From a virus: a stretch of 61,875 nucleotides of DNA. Each line of letters opens with the position of its first letter. Within the stretch, counting starts at the first letter, position 1. The stretch is from IMG/VR virus record IMGVR_UViG_3300021197_000785, positions 1-61,875 of that record; one strand, 5' to 3'. Shown one piece after another: positions 8,550-17,648 of the stretch. The notes beneath the pieces are model-generated. The model was not told the origin of the DNA. It made no database searches and was given only the letters and a program-made list of their open reading frames with translations. The position numbers were made by a program, and so were the translations under genes.

Positions 8550-9470
8550 TTATTGCTGTTCGCGTACAATTCTAATACGCGGTGTGTCAGTTTTTTGTGT
8601 GCTGCGCTTACCAGGTTTTTTAACTATCATCCAACTATGTGCATTATCATTACACGCACATTCTTTTTCTATATCAAAACCCATGCTTTGTGCCATTTTG
8701 CCCATTAGTTCTCGTGTTTGGTATGCGCGATAATCATTACCACACAAGTCTAATCCGTGTTCATGCTCACAATCATTGTAAGTAAAGATAAAAATCCCAC
8801 CTGGACGTAGTAGTTCAAATACTTTTTGCATTTCATCTTTAATAGGATCCATGGGCCAAAACTCATAACAACCAATGCTTACTGCTAAACCAATTTGTCC
8901 CTGAGGAAGATCACCTAGGTTATTATAGTACATCAAACGTTTTTCAATATAAAACGGATTAAACTTAGACGCAATGCTATCTTCATCAATAACATTGCCT
9001 GTATACGCATATAAAATATCACAGCCAAGCATTACTCTTGTAAACTTACCAATACTTGGATTAAGTTCCACACCAGCATATTGCCATTCATTGTATTTGC
9101 CTATATCTTTTGATATTTCTGTTAAAAACTCAGGGGCATAATGACTTGCTCTTTCCTCCATTGTCTCCAACGTGGGTTCGCTAAGTGCAAACTTATCATA
9201 GTCGCGCTTTAATACTACAAGTTCCTGTTCTCTTAGTAGTTCTCTTGTTTTAGCATTAATTTTATCAAGGGCTACATTGTAGTTTTCTGCCCAATAAACT
9301 ATTTGTGCTTGGGCATGGTCAATTTCTTGGTGTAGAGATTTATCTTTCCATAACTCTGCTTGTTCTTTCCAATAGTCTTTTCTAGGTCTAATCTCTTCGC
9401 GCATGTTAAACTTGCCACCATTGTTCTTTAAAAATTTTGTGAACAAGATTAATTTATCTACAAGTTTCAT
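8550..9470 (-). CDS. SAM-dependent methyltransferase-like protein with N-terminal helical region
   Basis: 306 residues. Residues about 20-100 are highly charged and helical (KDYWKEQAELWKDKSLHQEI), probably a coiled coil. The C-terminal half looks like a class I methyltransferase: a YAGVELNPSIGKF strand-loop, an LAVSIGCYEFWP segment at the motif-IV position, and LLRPGGIFIFTYND typical of the post-motif strand. The glycine-rich motif I is degenerate. A GAGG ribosome site lies about 7 nt before the ATG at 9470, and a T4-type late promoter lies 17 nt upstream. The target is unknown. Confidence 0.65.
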   Translation of the reverse strand: MKLVDKLILFTKFLKNNGGKFNMREEIRPRKDYWKEQAELWKDKSLHQEIDHAQAQIVYWAENYNVALDKINAKTRELLREQELVVLKRDYDKFALSEPTLETMEERASHYAPEFLTEISKDIGKYNEWQYAGVELNPSIGKFTRVMLGCDILYAYTGNVIDEDSIASKFNPFYIEKRLMYYNNLGDLPQGQIGLAVSIGCYEFWPMDPIKDEMQKVFELLRPGGIFIFTYNDCEHEHGLDLCGNDYRAYQTRELMGKMAQSMGFDIEKECACNDNAHSWMIVKKPGKRSTQKTDTPRIRIVREQQ

Positions 9471-9487
9471 TGACTTTACCTCTACTG

Positions 9488-9495
9488 TATTTATA
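9488..9495 (-). promoter_or_regulatory. T4-like late promoter (TATAAATA)
   Basis: Minus-strand TATAAATA, an exact match to the T4 late -10 element, lies 17 nt upstream of the ATG at 9470 and in the short gap after the gp43 gene. It would allow the methyltransferase-like gene to be made late while gp43 is early. Confidence 0.75.
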
Positions 9496-9503
9496 TGCGT
9501 ATA

Positions 9504-12167
9504 TTACTCAAATGAAAATAAATCATCAAACGTGTTAGCAGTTTGTGTTGCGCCTTTTAAGTCCCAGTCCAGTACACTTAATAAGTTATCAATTTTTTGA
9601 TCTACAATAGTTGCTTCCATTAGTCCGTTATCAAAGGGAAGTTCCTTGAACCACTGTGGCAAATGTGTCTCGTCTGTTGGATAACCAATACTAGTCCAAC
9701 CCAGAGGATTGCTTTTTAGTTTGCATACAATAGTTTTTGCTCCATCCATAATCTCTTGGCTGTACTTGTCGCCATTCATCTTACGCATGTTGTTCCAGTT
9801 CATTGCCGCTCTAACGTGCCCTGGCATGTTTGCTTTGCCTAGTCGCTTTTCTTCTGCACTGTACTTGGTCAAGTTGTTAACACGCTTGGGTGTGCCTTTT
9901 TCCCAACCTGGACGCTCATGAAATGTATTCTTAAACTCTTTTACCTTTTCAATAATTTCTTCGCGCTGACAACCAGTAAGCACATCCAGCAGTAGTTCAC
10001 TTAGAAAATCCTGCATAACCTTAGGAGTATCACTACGTTTGAGATCCAAGCCCATTGCTTTTACTTTGCCTGGCTTGCCATCTGTATCCAAACGGAAACC
10101 TTCTAAATCATAGATCAGTGCTGCATAACGCTTCTTAGTAATGTACAACCCTTTAGTTGCAACAATTTCTCTGCCGCCTCTAATAATCTCACCATTTTCA
10201 CGCGGACAATGAAAAGCACGTTCCATAAACACAGGAAACTCCTCATTGACTTGATCTGCAATACCATCATAGAGTTGTGTAACAATCTCTTTTGTCCACT
10301 CTTGCCGACCTGCTTCTACTTCTTCCTGCATCATGGGCCATGCACTAAAGTACACACTATCTGTATCGCCATATACAATGGCATCGCCTGTGTAATCTTC
10401 ATTGCCTGTTAGCAATCCATTTACAGTTTCAGCCATGCGTTTTGTGATACAGCGACCTGTTAGTGTAGTGCTTTGTCCTATACGGAAATCATAGAATCTA
10501 CAACCAGGATTTAGGATAGCACCATACAAACTGTTCAAGTTAATCTTTTTAACAAGTTGTCGTTTATCCCAATACTCAACATCACCGCCTTCATCCTTGG
10601 CTTTCTTTAGTTCTTTCTGCATAACTTTGCGTTCTGCATACCAGCGTTCAAGTAATGCAGGAATAACTCCCTTGCGTTCATATGTAAAGATAGTGCCATT
10701 AGCACTTAGCGTCCAGGGCTGATTACTATCAAACATTAAACGCCATACATCATATGCACTCAGCGTATCTTCGTCACCGTTCTCCCAGTCAATAGTAATC
10801 TCTGTGCCACGCTCCATTGCCATAACTGCACGATACTCTCTACTTCCAAACTCATTTTCCCAAGCCTGTGCAAAACTTGTACCACTTGCAGTCTTTTCAC
10901 GCAACATGTGTTCAGTCATTGTCTGGCGCAGTTGCCCTACCACAGTTTCTGGACCCATGTTAAGTGCGCGAATCACACTAGGATACAGGCTGTTAATATC
11001 AATAGCACCAATCCAATCATGTAGTCCTTTTTTAGGATACGCAACATATGCACCCGCTGCTACTATCTTTGGACCATCGTCCCTGCTTTTGCGATTAGGA
11101 ACAACCATACCACGACTGTGTGCATCATTAATAATTGCTTGCTCTGTTAGTGCAACAGCACCCATGGTAGTCATTAGTAGCACAGTGTTCTCATGTGCAA
11201 GAATGTTACTTAGATCAATAAAACGTAGTTTCTTATCCAGTTTGTTTAGCAGTGCAGTATCTTGCCTGTTATAATCAATAAATTTTTCAAAGTCCTGATT
11301 GTATAACTGATCGAGTGTGCCTTCATAAGCAACTTTGCGTTCATCAAGTTCATGTTCACCAATAGCATCCAGTGTGTAACTATGACGTTCTTCATAGGTG
11401 TATTTGCGATACAGTTGCATATAGTCCAAGTGTACACGCCCTACTAGATCAAATGTATTGCTTTCTTTACCAAAGCGTTCAAATGTGCGCTTTTTGGGCT
11501 GTTGTCCGAACAAGCACCACTTGCGGTTGTCATCTTTACTAAGCACACGGGTAATACGATTGATTGTGTAGGGTATATCATAACCTTCACTGTTCCAACC
11601 ACTTATAATATCTGCATCATCTAACAAGTCTAGGAATACTTCCAGCATCTCTGCTTCACTTGTAAACAAGTATGTGTTGTCAAAACGTTTTGTTAGATCC
11701 TTAGCAGTTTCCATTGTCATACCACTGGGCGGGATAGCAAGTGTTACAAGCGTATCTGTCCAGTCCAAGTATATACTAATTGCTGTAATTGGATTAAAAG
11801 GATCGTCAGGACTACTATAGCCTTTTTCTTTATGAAAATCTACTTCAATATCAAAGAACGCTGTTTGTAGTTTAGGTGCTTCTGCTCCTAGATAGTTTTC
11901 TTCCAAACAACGGAACACTGGATTGATGTCGCTCTCATATGTGCCTTTGTCTCCTTGTATTTTTAGTTCACGCTGAAACTCTTTGCGATTGCGTGTTGCA
12001 AATCGACTTACAGGCGTATCAAAGATAGTTTTATATTTGCCACGTTGATCATCATAATAAAACACATAGTTAGCACTATACTCTTTGTATTCTCGTTTGC
12101 CATCTACACGTTCCACTACATGGATACGATCACGTTCTCTATCAAAATAAGCGTCTACATAACTCAT
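9504..12167 (-). CDS. gp43: Family B DNA polymerase (T4 gp43-like)
   Basis: 887 residues (T4 gp43 is 898). Exonuclease motifs: FFDIEVD (D106/E108), GWNSEGYDIPY, and YNRQDTALL. Polymerase motifs: A as AIDINSLYPSVIRALN, B as KKINLNSLYGAILN, C as YGDTDSVYF, then KKRYAALI. Replicates phage DNA with 3'-5' proofreading, tethered by gp45. Reading could begin at 12227, but the ATG at 12167 forms a TAATG junction with the small membrane-protein gene upstream and matches family N-termini, so I use it. Transcribed with the DsbA-like gene from the promoter at 12737-12765. No inteins or split sites are seen. Confidence 0.96.
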   Translation of the reverse strand: MSYVDAYFDRERDRIHVVERVDGKREYKEYSANYVFYYDDQRGKYKTIFDTPVSRFATRNRKEFQRELKIQGDKGTYESDINPVFRCLEENYLGAEAPKLQTAFFDIEVDFHKEKGYSSPDDPFNPITAISIYLDWTDTLVTLAIPPSGMTMETAKDLTKRFDNTYLFTSEAEMLEVFLDLLDDADIISGWNSEGYDIPYTINRITRVLSKDDNRKWCLFGQQPKKRTFERFGKESNTFDLVGRVHLDYMQLYRKYTYEERHSYTLDAIGEHELDERKVAYEGTLDQLYNQDFEKFIDYNRQDTALLNKLDKKLRFIDLSNILAHENTVLLMTTMGAVALTEQAIINDAHSRGMVVPNRKSRDDGPKIVAAGAYVAYPKKGLHDWIGAIDINSLYPSVIRALNMGPETVVGQLRQTMTEHMLREKTASGTSFAQAWENEFGSREYRAVMAMERGTEITIDWENGDEDTLSAYDVWRLMFDSNQPWTLSANGTIFTYERKGVIPALLERWYAERKVMQKELKKAKDEGGDVEYWDKRQLVKKINLNSLYGAILNPGCRFYDFRIGQSTTLTGRCITKRMAETVNGLLTGNEDYTGDAIVYGDTDSVYFSAWPMMQEEVEAGRQEWTKEIVTQLYDGIADQVNEEFPVFMERAFHCPRENGEIIRGGREIVATKGLYITKKRYAALIYDLEGFRLDTDGKPGKVKAMGLDLKRSDTPKVMQDFLSELLLDVLTGCQREEIIEKVKEFKNTFHERPGWEKGTPKRVNNLTKYSAEEKRLGKANMPGHVRAAMNWNNMRKMNGDKYSQEIMDGAKTIVCKLKSNPLGWTSIGYPTDETHLPQWFKELPFDNGLMEATIVDQKIDNLLSVLDWDLKGATQTANTFDDLFSFE

Positions 12168-12451
12168 TAAAGAGCCCCTATAAGTTGTATAAGTGCCCAC
12201 AAATTCATCAATGTGAACCAGAAACATAGTATAAGAGCAAAAGCCGCTTTGCGTATCCAGGTACTAATAATTGCTAGTATACTTCCACATAGATATAGTG
12301 GAACAAACTGCCAACCATTGGGATCAAGAATTGTAAAACTGAGAATAGCACTTGCAGTAATAAGCATCACTGCTTCTACTAGTTCACAGTAAAACGCTAG
12401 AGGACTTAGTCTATAACTATTCCTAAAAAACTTGTAAATTTTACGATACAT
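12167..12451 (-). CDS. Small membrane protein, 94 aa
   Basis: Basic N-terminus (YRKIYKFFRNSYR) followed by about three hydrophobic segments near residues 25-45, 47-62 and 68-92. The stop overlaps the gp43 start (TAATG at 12165-12169), and its own start directly follows the DsbA-like stop, so it is tightly coupled between two replication/transcription genes. Function unknown. Residual frame-overlap with the longer gp43 reading is avoided by the 12167 start. Confidence 0.8.
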   Translation of the reverse strand: MYRKIYKFFRNSYRLSPLAFYCELVEAVMLITASAILSFTILDPNGWQFVPLYLCGSILAIISTWIRKAAFALILCFWFTLMNLWALIQLIGAL

Positions 12452-12709
12452 CTAGATCTTGCCAACTGTGGCTAAGATGTTCTCCAGTTGTGAATAATCA
12501 TCACTGTGCTTGTCAAAGTCTGCTTTGTACGCTGTGCGCACTGCTTTTTTTAGCACTGTGGGTTTGATCTGCATTTCTTCTGCAATTGCTTTAATTGTAT
12601 CATTGAGACCATCATTAAGATCATCAACTTCCTGCATTACAGTAAGACCTTCATTGACTAGTTGTGTCAGTTTTGCTTTTTCTTCGCTCGAAAAGACTTT
12701 ATCACTCAT
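12452..12709 (-). CDS. DsbA-like double-stranded DNA-binding protein
   Basis: 85-residue, charged, helical protein with length and pattern similar to T4 DsbA, which binds dsDNA and enhances late transcription. The central LNDTIKAIAEEMQIKPTVLKKAVRTAY resembles the family's helix followed by a 'xxxKxLNRLxxxY' helix. It is the first gene of the gp43 unit and has a perfect sigma70-type promoter 28 nt upstream. The family assignment rests on size and pattern only. Confidence 0.65.
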   Translation of the reverse strand: MSDKVFSSEEKAKLTQLVNEGLTVMQEVDDLNDGLNDTIKAIAEEMQIKPTVLKKAVRTAYKADFDKHSDDYSQLENILATVGKI

Positions 12710-12736
12710 GTGAATACTCCTTGTTGATTATGCTTT

Positions 12737-12765
12737 ATTATATATGGATGTGGGAGAAGTGTCAA
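12737..12765 (-). promoter_or_regulatory. Perfect-consensus sigma70 promoter for the DsbA-like/gp43 unit
   Basis: Minus-strand TTGACA (12765-12760), 17 nt, TATAAT (12742-12737), followed 28 nt later by the ATG at 12709 with AAGGAG in between. All twelve box positions match consensus. Confidence 0.88.
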
Positions 12766-12781
12766 GTAATATGTTTAAATA

Positions 12782-13666
12782 TTACCACTTGCGACATGAC
12801 CAATAACGTGCTTTTGTCTTAGGTCCTGGATTATCACAGTTATGTCTAGCACGGAAACTCTTACGAGCTTTTGGATTGCTTTTGCGAATACGCATTGTCT
12901 TACCTTTTACACTGCTTCCGCCATGTCCAAAGTTGACTTTAATTACGTTACCCTTTTTATTCTTAACGTAAACTTTAAACTTTTTTACATCGCCTTGCAT
13001 TGGCTTGTTTAGTTTGACCTTACGTCCTCTATATTCTGCTTCAAATAAATCATTTTCATCAATGCTGTATCCAAGATATCCAAAGTCCTCAAAGAACTGG
13101 TCATCATCTTCAAATGTTAGTTCTGATACATCTTCATTTACTAATGCTGCTTTATACATAATTACTGCTTTTGCAAAATTCTTATCTTGCATCATGCGTT
13201 TTGTTTCAGGATGATCTGGATTATCCACAGCCATACGCACACTACTGCCATCTATGTTGTTTTCTTTTTTAAAGTCCATATATGCCTGCATCTTTTTTGG
13301 ATCTATTTCACGAGCTTCTGCTATTGCATATTCAAATGCTTCGTTAATATCATCCATTGCTATCTGTGCTGTACTTGTTGCTTTAGGAAATGTTACAGGT
13401 TTAACACGTTGAATAGTACTTGCGCCTGCGCCTTGTCTCTGATCTACTTGAGCTTGCTTCTGCATTGCTGTTTGCACACGTTTGTCAGACTTTTTAATAG
13501 CATCTTTTGTTGCCTGTGAAGTATACTGATAACCGCCATCCTTTTGCATTTGTTGTTTAAACTTCTGCATCCTCTGGTCACCCATAGAGATATTCTTATC
13601 TGCTATAGGTGTATTAGTAACTGCAATAGTTCCTGGCTGTTCTGTTAGAAAATCGCTGGCTCTCAT
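12782..13666 (-). CDS. Probable head-associated protein with capsid-targeting-like N-terminus, 294 aa
   Basis: Starts MRASDFLTE, like the T4 internal-protein capsid-targeting pattern M-K-x-x-x-[DE]-F-[IL]-x-E. The middle is Gln/Lys-rich and low complexity, then acidic (DDDQFFEDFGYLGYSID). The C-terminus is strongly basic with a conserved marine-phage tail (FRARHNCDNPGPKTKARYW, then SCRKW) containing two cysteines and a histidine. No enzyme motif. It ends the head-protein block; translation is coupled to the upstream gene by a 4-nt overlap. A structural or ejected DNA-binding role is inferred. Confidence 0.75.
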   Translation of the reverse strand: MRASDFLTEQPGTIAVTNTPIADKNISMGDQRMQKFKQQMQKDGGYQYTSQATKDAIKKSDKRVQTAMQKQAQVDQRQGAGASTIQRVKPVTFPKATSTAQIAMDDINEAFEYAIAEAREIDPKKMQAYMDFKKENNIDGSSVRMAVDNPDHPETKRMMQDKNFAKAVIMYKAALVNEDVSELTFEDDDQFFEDFGYLGYSIDENDLFEAEYRGRKVKLNKPMQGDVKKFKVYVKNKKGNVIKVNFGHGGSSVKGKTMRIRKSNPKARKSFRARHNCDNPGPKTKARYWSCRKW

Positions 13667-14220
13667 CTGTCAGTCCTTGTTATTGTTTGTGACTTTGGAG
13701 TAGGTGTCAATGTTTTATTAACTACTCTACCCAGTGCGCTGCTAAAGTCTCCTTTACGCAATTGGTCTAGTGCTTGTGGAAATGTTTTGCCTGCACGTTC
13801 TGCAGCCTTCTTAATAGCACTTAAATCGCTGCCGCTAATATCTACATCAATATCAATTTGTTTCCCGTCTGGACTTATTGCAGGATAAGAGCCGCTAGGA
13901 AACTTGTTTCTTACACGCGCCGCTACTGCTTTTGGTCCGAAATAAGGGACTTCCATTGCTGCTTGTGCATCTTTAAAATCTTTTTGTAAAACAGGATCTT
14001 TATCTGCTTGAGGAGCCATTTTTTGTGCTTGTGCAGCACCTTTGCTTGCTATGCTAAACAGTTCTTGATCACTAAGATCGTCTAAACTTTTGCCCGTGCT
14101 TTTTTCCAAATACTGACGAATTTCGTCCACATCTTTACCTAGACTACGCATTGTTTTAACAATCTGTGCTGCTTCTTTACTGCCTTCTATCAGTTCAATT
14201 TGTTCTAACAATAGTCCCAT
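13663..14220 (-). CDS. Hypothetical protein of head-protein block, 185 aa
   Basis: Begins MGLLLEQIELIEG, which contains an L-I-E site like those cut by the T4-type prohead protease. Then helical, Ala/Asp/Lys-rich sequence without cysteines or enzymatic motifs. Overlaps both neighbours (4 nt and 1 nt). Contains a segment VAARVRNKFPSGSYPAISPDGKQ and ends Thr/Lys-rich. Function unknown; position suggests a packaged protein. Confidence 0.75.
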   Translation of the reverse strand: MGLLLEQIELIEGSKEAAQIVKTMRSLGKDVDEIRQYLEKSTGKSLDDLSDQELFSIASKGAAQAQKMAPQADKDPVLQKDFKDAQAAMEVPYFGPKAVAARVRNKFPSGSYPAISPDGKQIDIDVDISGSDLSAIKKAAERAGKTFPQALDQLRKGDFSSALGRVVNKTLTPTPKSQTITRTDR

Positions 14221-14507
14221 TAGTTTTTAACATTCTTTGCTTTACCCCTACGATTCTTTTTAGGGTCTTGTCTACGTTTTCTTTTTACTGCTTTAGCAAT
14301 TTCTGCTTTGCCACCTTTGGCTCTTAAACTTGCAGCCCTGCTTTTACTTAAACACTTTGGTTTGCCTTCGCCTTTTTTTCTATCACCACATTTACCAATT
14401 CGTTCGCCTTTGGTATTGTAACGATCCCAGCCTCCGCCTCCAGCACCACCTTTTTTTCCTTTGCCGAACCAGTCACGTAAATCCTCATGTAGTTCAACAA
14501 TACGCAT
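14220..14507 (-). CDS. Small very basic protein with Gly-rich and Cys motif, 95 aa
   Basis: Starts MRIVELHED (capsid-targeting-like). A Gly-rich stretch (GKGKKGGAGGGGW) leads to RIGKCGDRKKGEGKPKCLS, a C-x14-C segment, then a Lys/Arg-rich helix and the tail KNRRGKAKNVKN. Such modules recur in marine T4-like phage head-region proteins. The charge suggests DNA binding. Coupled by TAATG-type single-nucleotide overlaps on both sides. Confidence 0.78.
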   Translation of the reverse strand: MRIVELHEDLRDWFGKGKKGGAGGGGWDRYNTKGERIGKCGDRKKGEGKPKCLSKSRAASLRAKGGKAEIAKAVKRKRRQDPKKNRRGKAKNVKN

Positions 14508-15139
14508 TATTTCTTCTTACTGTTGCCCCAGTTGGCTGCACCAACTTTGCGGCATTTTACAAGTGCGCCACTAGCATATGCACTGGGCCATACTTTGTAG
14601 CGTGATTTTACTTTACGATAGCAAGCATCTTTTTCACCTGCTTTTTCATCAAACTGTTCTTCTGTAAGTGATTCTTCAACACTTTCACCTGCTGCTTTTT
14701 TAAACAAGTCTAGTTGTGTGCCTTTTGGAATCTCAATTACTTTAGGTTCTTTTTTCTTGTTTCTGTCCTGCAATCTAGCCATTGCATCCAAACTTGACCT
14801 GTTGCGTAGACTTGCAATACTTTTGTATTCTTCAAGTTCTTCTTCAGTAATACCTTCGCTCATGCCAGTTACTACCTTCATTGCACGATCTAACATACCG
14901 AGGTTTTGATCTACACTAATTTTAAGATCTGGATCATTGCGTTTTGCTTCTAGCTCACGCTTGGCAAGTGCTGTAAGTTTCATAGCAAGTTCTATCTTGT
15001 CGCCCTTGCCCATCTGCACAGCACGAACAAGTTCAAGCACTTCTGCTTGCACTGCTTTACGCTCAGGACTGAAAGATTTTTTCATAATCTCTACTGTGTC
15101 ATCCATTGCAGAGTTTTCTGAAAACTGATGAAAACGCAT
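14507..15139 (-). CDS. Head-block protein with conserved Cys-containing C-terminal module, 210 aa
   Basis: Begins MRFHQFSEN (capsid-targeting-like, F-S-E). The centre is helical and charged. The C-terminus carries the module DACYRKVKSRYKVWPSAYAS followed by GALVKCRKVGAANWGN, a motif I recognise as recurrent in marine T4-like phages, with two cysteines. No catalytic signature. Likely virion-associated; position and N-terminus are the reasons. Confidence 0.75.
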   Translation of the reverse strand: MRFHQFSENSAMDDTVEIMKKSFSPERKAVQAEVLELVRAVQMGKGDKIELAMKLTALAKRELEAKRNDPDLKISVDQNLGMLDRAMKVVTGMSEGITEEELEEYKSIASLRNRSSLDAMARLQDRNKKKEPKVIEIPKGTQLDLFKKAAGESVEESLTEEQFDEKAGEKDACYRKVKSRYKVWPSAYASGALVKCRKVGAANWGNSKKK

Positions 15140-15654
15140 TAGCCTTCCTCAGCCTGCTTTACTGCATACATGTGTGCATCTTTAAGAGCTTGGAATGCTT
15201 CAGCAATCTTCTCATGTGCTACATTCAAATAACTTTCGTCACCGCCCTCGGCAATTACTCCACCACTAAGTTGTCCACCTTCTGCTGTAATGTCAACAAG
15301 TTGTTCCATTACTTTGTATGTACTACTAAACATACGATCAAGTTTTGCTGCACCAATGTTTGTTTCTGCAACTGTTGTAGCAACTGTGCTAAGATCATTG
15401 CCAGCCTCAACTTCACTTTTCATAAAGTTGCGATAGCGTGTTGCCATGTCATCAGTTTCTTCAACTTCTTCTGACTCAACAACAACTGGCTGATAAGGAT
15501 TCTCTGCACTAATAGCATTGAACTTGCTTAGTAGGTTTGCTGTTTCAGCAATCTCTACTGGCTTTGTGCTTGGAGCACTTTCAACAACAACTGAAGTTTC
15601 CTTGTTCTCTTCGATGTCGTTTAGTTTCTGTACTAGTTTAAAAAAGTCAGACAT
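15139..15654 (-). CDS. Hypothetical helical protein of head-protein block, 171 aa
   Basis: The ATG at 15654 is preferred because it forms a TAATG junction with the upstream stop; an in-frame start at 15669 also exists. N-terminus MSDFFKLVQKLNDIEE contains a D-I-E site. Acidic, Ala/Glu/Val-rich, with no cysteine; the region ATRYRNFMKSEVEAGNDL begins a long helical part. Unknown function. Confidence 0.75.
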   Translation of the reverse strand: MSDFFKLVQKLNDIEENKETSVVVESAPSTKPVEIAETANLLSKFNAISAENPYQPVVVESEEVEETDDMATRYRNFMKSEVEAGNDLSTVATTVAETNIGAAKLDRMFSSTYKVMEQLVDITAEGGQLSGGVIAEGGDESYLNVAHEKIAEAFQALKDAHMYAVKQAEEG

Positions 15655-16880
15655 TATTTTTTGCTCCATTCACTGAATTTACTTTGTCTTAGGATGCCAC
15701 GTGGATCGCCTGTTGTTTTATCCTGTCCCATACTCATATTAGGCTTTGATTTAGGAAGTGCCATTTTGTTTGCCATTTTTTGTTTTGTTTGTGCAGGCAC
15801 TGCAGGTTTACTTTTTGGCATTGGCATTCTTTCTTTGGTCTTGCTTAGACTTGCAATGATGTCACCAATAACATCTTCTTCTTCAACTGCATCCTCAATT
15901 TTAACTCCCATTAACTTATCATAGCCCATCTTCTTAAAGTGTGCCTTGCTAGGTTCACTTTGATTAACAAGAGATCCATCAGGATTCATTTGATACTTTC
16001 TAATTCTTTGTTTCAAAATGTCTCGTTCTGCTGGCTTCATGTCATCAATAGTTCTACCAGGAGCAGCATCAATTGCATCTTGTTGTGCTTTTGTTAATTC
16101 TTCCAGATTTTCTAATGATTCACCTTCCATCATCTTCATATCAAATCCACTTACTTTGACACCATAACGATCTTCTAGTTCGTCGGCAACCATATCAAAA
16201 ATTTCATCTTCGCCGTCGCCAGGATTAACCATTACTTTTACATTTACATCTGTTGGAAGTTTATCAAGTGCTGGTCCATCATATTCAATGTTTGTTGCTT
16301 TAACCATTACTTCACGATCTTCTGAGATCACTGCTTCTTCAATATTTTCGCTAACCAAGCCCAGTTTCCTTGCAGCGTTATACAATGCTTCTTGGTAGTC
16401 GCCCATGTCAGCATACTTACTTTCATCGCCAACCATTGCTTCAATTTTGCGAGCAGCATCTTTGTCCATGCTGGCAAGTTGTCTCATGCTCATGCGACCT
16501 TCTACAACTTCTTCTTCATGTACTTCTTGTACATTTTCTTGTGGCATTGTCATAGCGTCTGTCATATCACCAGCAACAGGAACAACTGCTAGTTCTACGT
16601 CTGACATAATTTGACCTTCCATATAATGTTTAACACTACCAAGATAATCAGCGGCTTTGGTTAATTTACTTGCAACCCAGCCATCAATGCCTTCCATTTC
16701 GCTTACGTCTTTAAGCATCTTGTGAATTGATACTGCATATTTTGCACTTTTATAGCAATCGCTTCGCGCCATTTGTACTTCATGATCCTTTTCAGCCTCA
16801 TGTGCCATGTCGCCCAAGCCTTCGTTGAGTTGTTCTTTTTCAACATTTAGTTGTTCTAATTTTGTAATAATATCACGCAT
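15654..16880 (-). CDS. Hypothetical head-block protein, 408 aa
   Basis: First gene after the late promoter at 16908-16915. N-terminal residues 1-110 are helical (RDIITKLEQLNVEKEQLNEG). A central acidic segment contains a possible ferredoxin-like unit around VMVNPGDGEDEIFDMVADEL. The C-terminus is Lys/Pro/Met-rich with a repeated PKSKP motif (MPMPKSKPAVP, LPKSKPNM), then FSEWSKK. No enzyme motif. Candidate scaffold or packaged protein. Confidence 0.78.
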   Translation of the reverse strand: MRDIITKLEQLNVEKEQLNEGLGDMAHEAEKDHEVQMARSDCYKSAKYAVSIHKMLKDVSEMEGIDGWVASKLTKAADYLGSVKHYMEGQIMSDVELAVVPVAGDMTDAMTMPQENVQEVHEEEVVEGRMSMRQLASMDKDAARKIEAMVGDESKYADMGDYQEALYNAARKLGLVSENIEEAVISEDREVMVKATNIEYDGPALDKLPTDVNVKVMVNPGDGEDEIFDMVADELEDRYGVKVSGFDMKMMEGESLENLEELTKAQQDAIDAAPGRTIDDMKPAERDILKQRIRKYQMNPDGSLVNQSEPSKAHFKKMGYDKLMGVKIEDAVEEEDVIGDIIASLSKTKERMPMPKSKPAVPAQTKQKMANKMALPKSKPNMSMGQDKTTGDPRGILRQSKFSEWSKK

Positions 16881-16907
16881 AGTAATGTCCCTGTTCTACT
16901 GTAGTGT

Positions 16908-16915
16908 TATTTATC
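16908..16915 (-). promoter_or_regulatory. T4-like late promoter (GATAAATA)
   Basis: Minus-strand GATAAATA, 27 nt before the ATG at 16880, overlapping the stop codon of the upstream 71-residue gene. Drives the leftward part of the head-protein block. Confidence 0.65.
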
Positions 16916-17126
16916 GTCTTGCCATTGTAGTGCCCATGATATTACTCTTTACATCAAGTGCATTTTTTGCAGTACCGTCTGGATTCTTTGCCTGAGGAGC
17001 AACTGGTAATCCATTTTTATCTCTTTTAAGTTTTTGTCTTGCTTGAATAGGATTTGCAACCGCAGCAATGTTTCCACTTGCTGTTGCTGTTGCGCTTGCT
17101 GATTCTGTTATTTCTTTAATCTTCAT
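16911..17126 (-). CDS. Small protein with capsid-targeting-like N-terminus, 71 aa
   Basis: Begins MKIKEITES, closely matching the capsid-targeting pattern with an I-T-E cut site at residues 6-8. The rest is Ala/Thr/Asn-rich then Lys-rich (ARQKLKRDKNGLPVAPQAKN). No cysteines. It overlaps the upstream gene by 4 nt. If cleaved after Glu8, about 63 residues would remain in the head. Confidence 0.7.
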   Translation of the reverse strand: MKIKEITESASATATASGNIAAVANPIQARQKLKRDKNGLPVAPQAKNPDGTAKNALDVKSNIMGTTMARR

Positions 17127-17350
17127 GGCTTTTCCTCAGTAACTGAATAGTCTATCAAGTCAACAGGCACATCTGTCAAACTTTGAACTGTAAGATTGTA
17201 TTCAGGACTTTCAGTTATATACAGTTCTAAATTATTGCTAATGACACTTTCATCCAAACTATAATATCTTTCTGTAATAAGTTCATCATTGAGAAATATT
17301 CTGTATGGAGTGTTATCTTTTTCACATTTCATTACTGCTTCTATATACAT
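17123..17350 (-). CDS. Hypothetical protein, 75 aa
   Basis: Small, mixed alpha/beta-looking protein (MYIEAVMKCEKDNTPYRIFL start) that would form several short strands. It lacks the capsid-targeting pattern of its neighbours. Linked by a 4-nt overlap downstream and a 1-nt gap upstream. No recognised domain. Confidence 0.7.
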   Translation of the reverse strand: MYIEAVMKCEKDNTPYRIFLNDELITERYYSLDESVISNNLELYITESPEYNLTVQSLTDVPVDLIDYSVTEEKP

Positions 17351-17351
17351 T

Positions 17352-17648
17352 TCAATCCCTCATATTAAACGCAAAACTTACTTGCCTTGCTAGTTGTATG
17401 CCTTTGTCACGTTCGGCTTTTTTAGTACTCTTTTTCATTTTGTTTGCCTTAGCACGAAGTCTTTTTAAATCCGTTTTGCTAAGTTTATCTCCGGCGCCCT
17501 TACCTAAATACATTGCTGCTTTACGTTTTAAACTCCCTGGTCGGCTGCCTGGTTTTTCTGCTCTTTCATTAAAGTCCTCAGTTAGTTGTTGTAGTTCCTC
17601 CATCAGACTGTTGATTTTGTTGTTGTGTGTTGGCTGATCGTTGTCCAT
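17352..17648 (-). CDS. Basic hypothetical protein, 98 aa
   Basis: Starts inside the 3' end of the 1096-codon gene (71-nt overlap); an internal ATG at 17603 would cut the overlap to 26 nt. The conserved part is RPGSLKRKAAMYLGKGAGDK and a very Lys-rich helix after it. No cysteine. Seen size and charge fit a nucleic-acid-binding packaged protein, by inference only. Confidence 0.7.
   Translation of the reverse strand: MDNDQPTHNNKINSLMEELQQLTEDFNERAEKPGSRPGSLKRKAAMYLGKGAGDKLSKTDLKRLRAKANKMKKSTKKAERDKGIQLARQVSFAFNMRD

Noticed and set aside
10804-11274. Plus-strand 156-codon open frame opposite gp43
   Set aside because: Antisense to the polymerase core; composition is Ser/Leu-rich as expected of a shadow frame.
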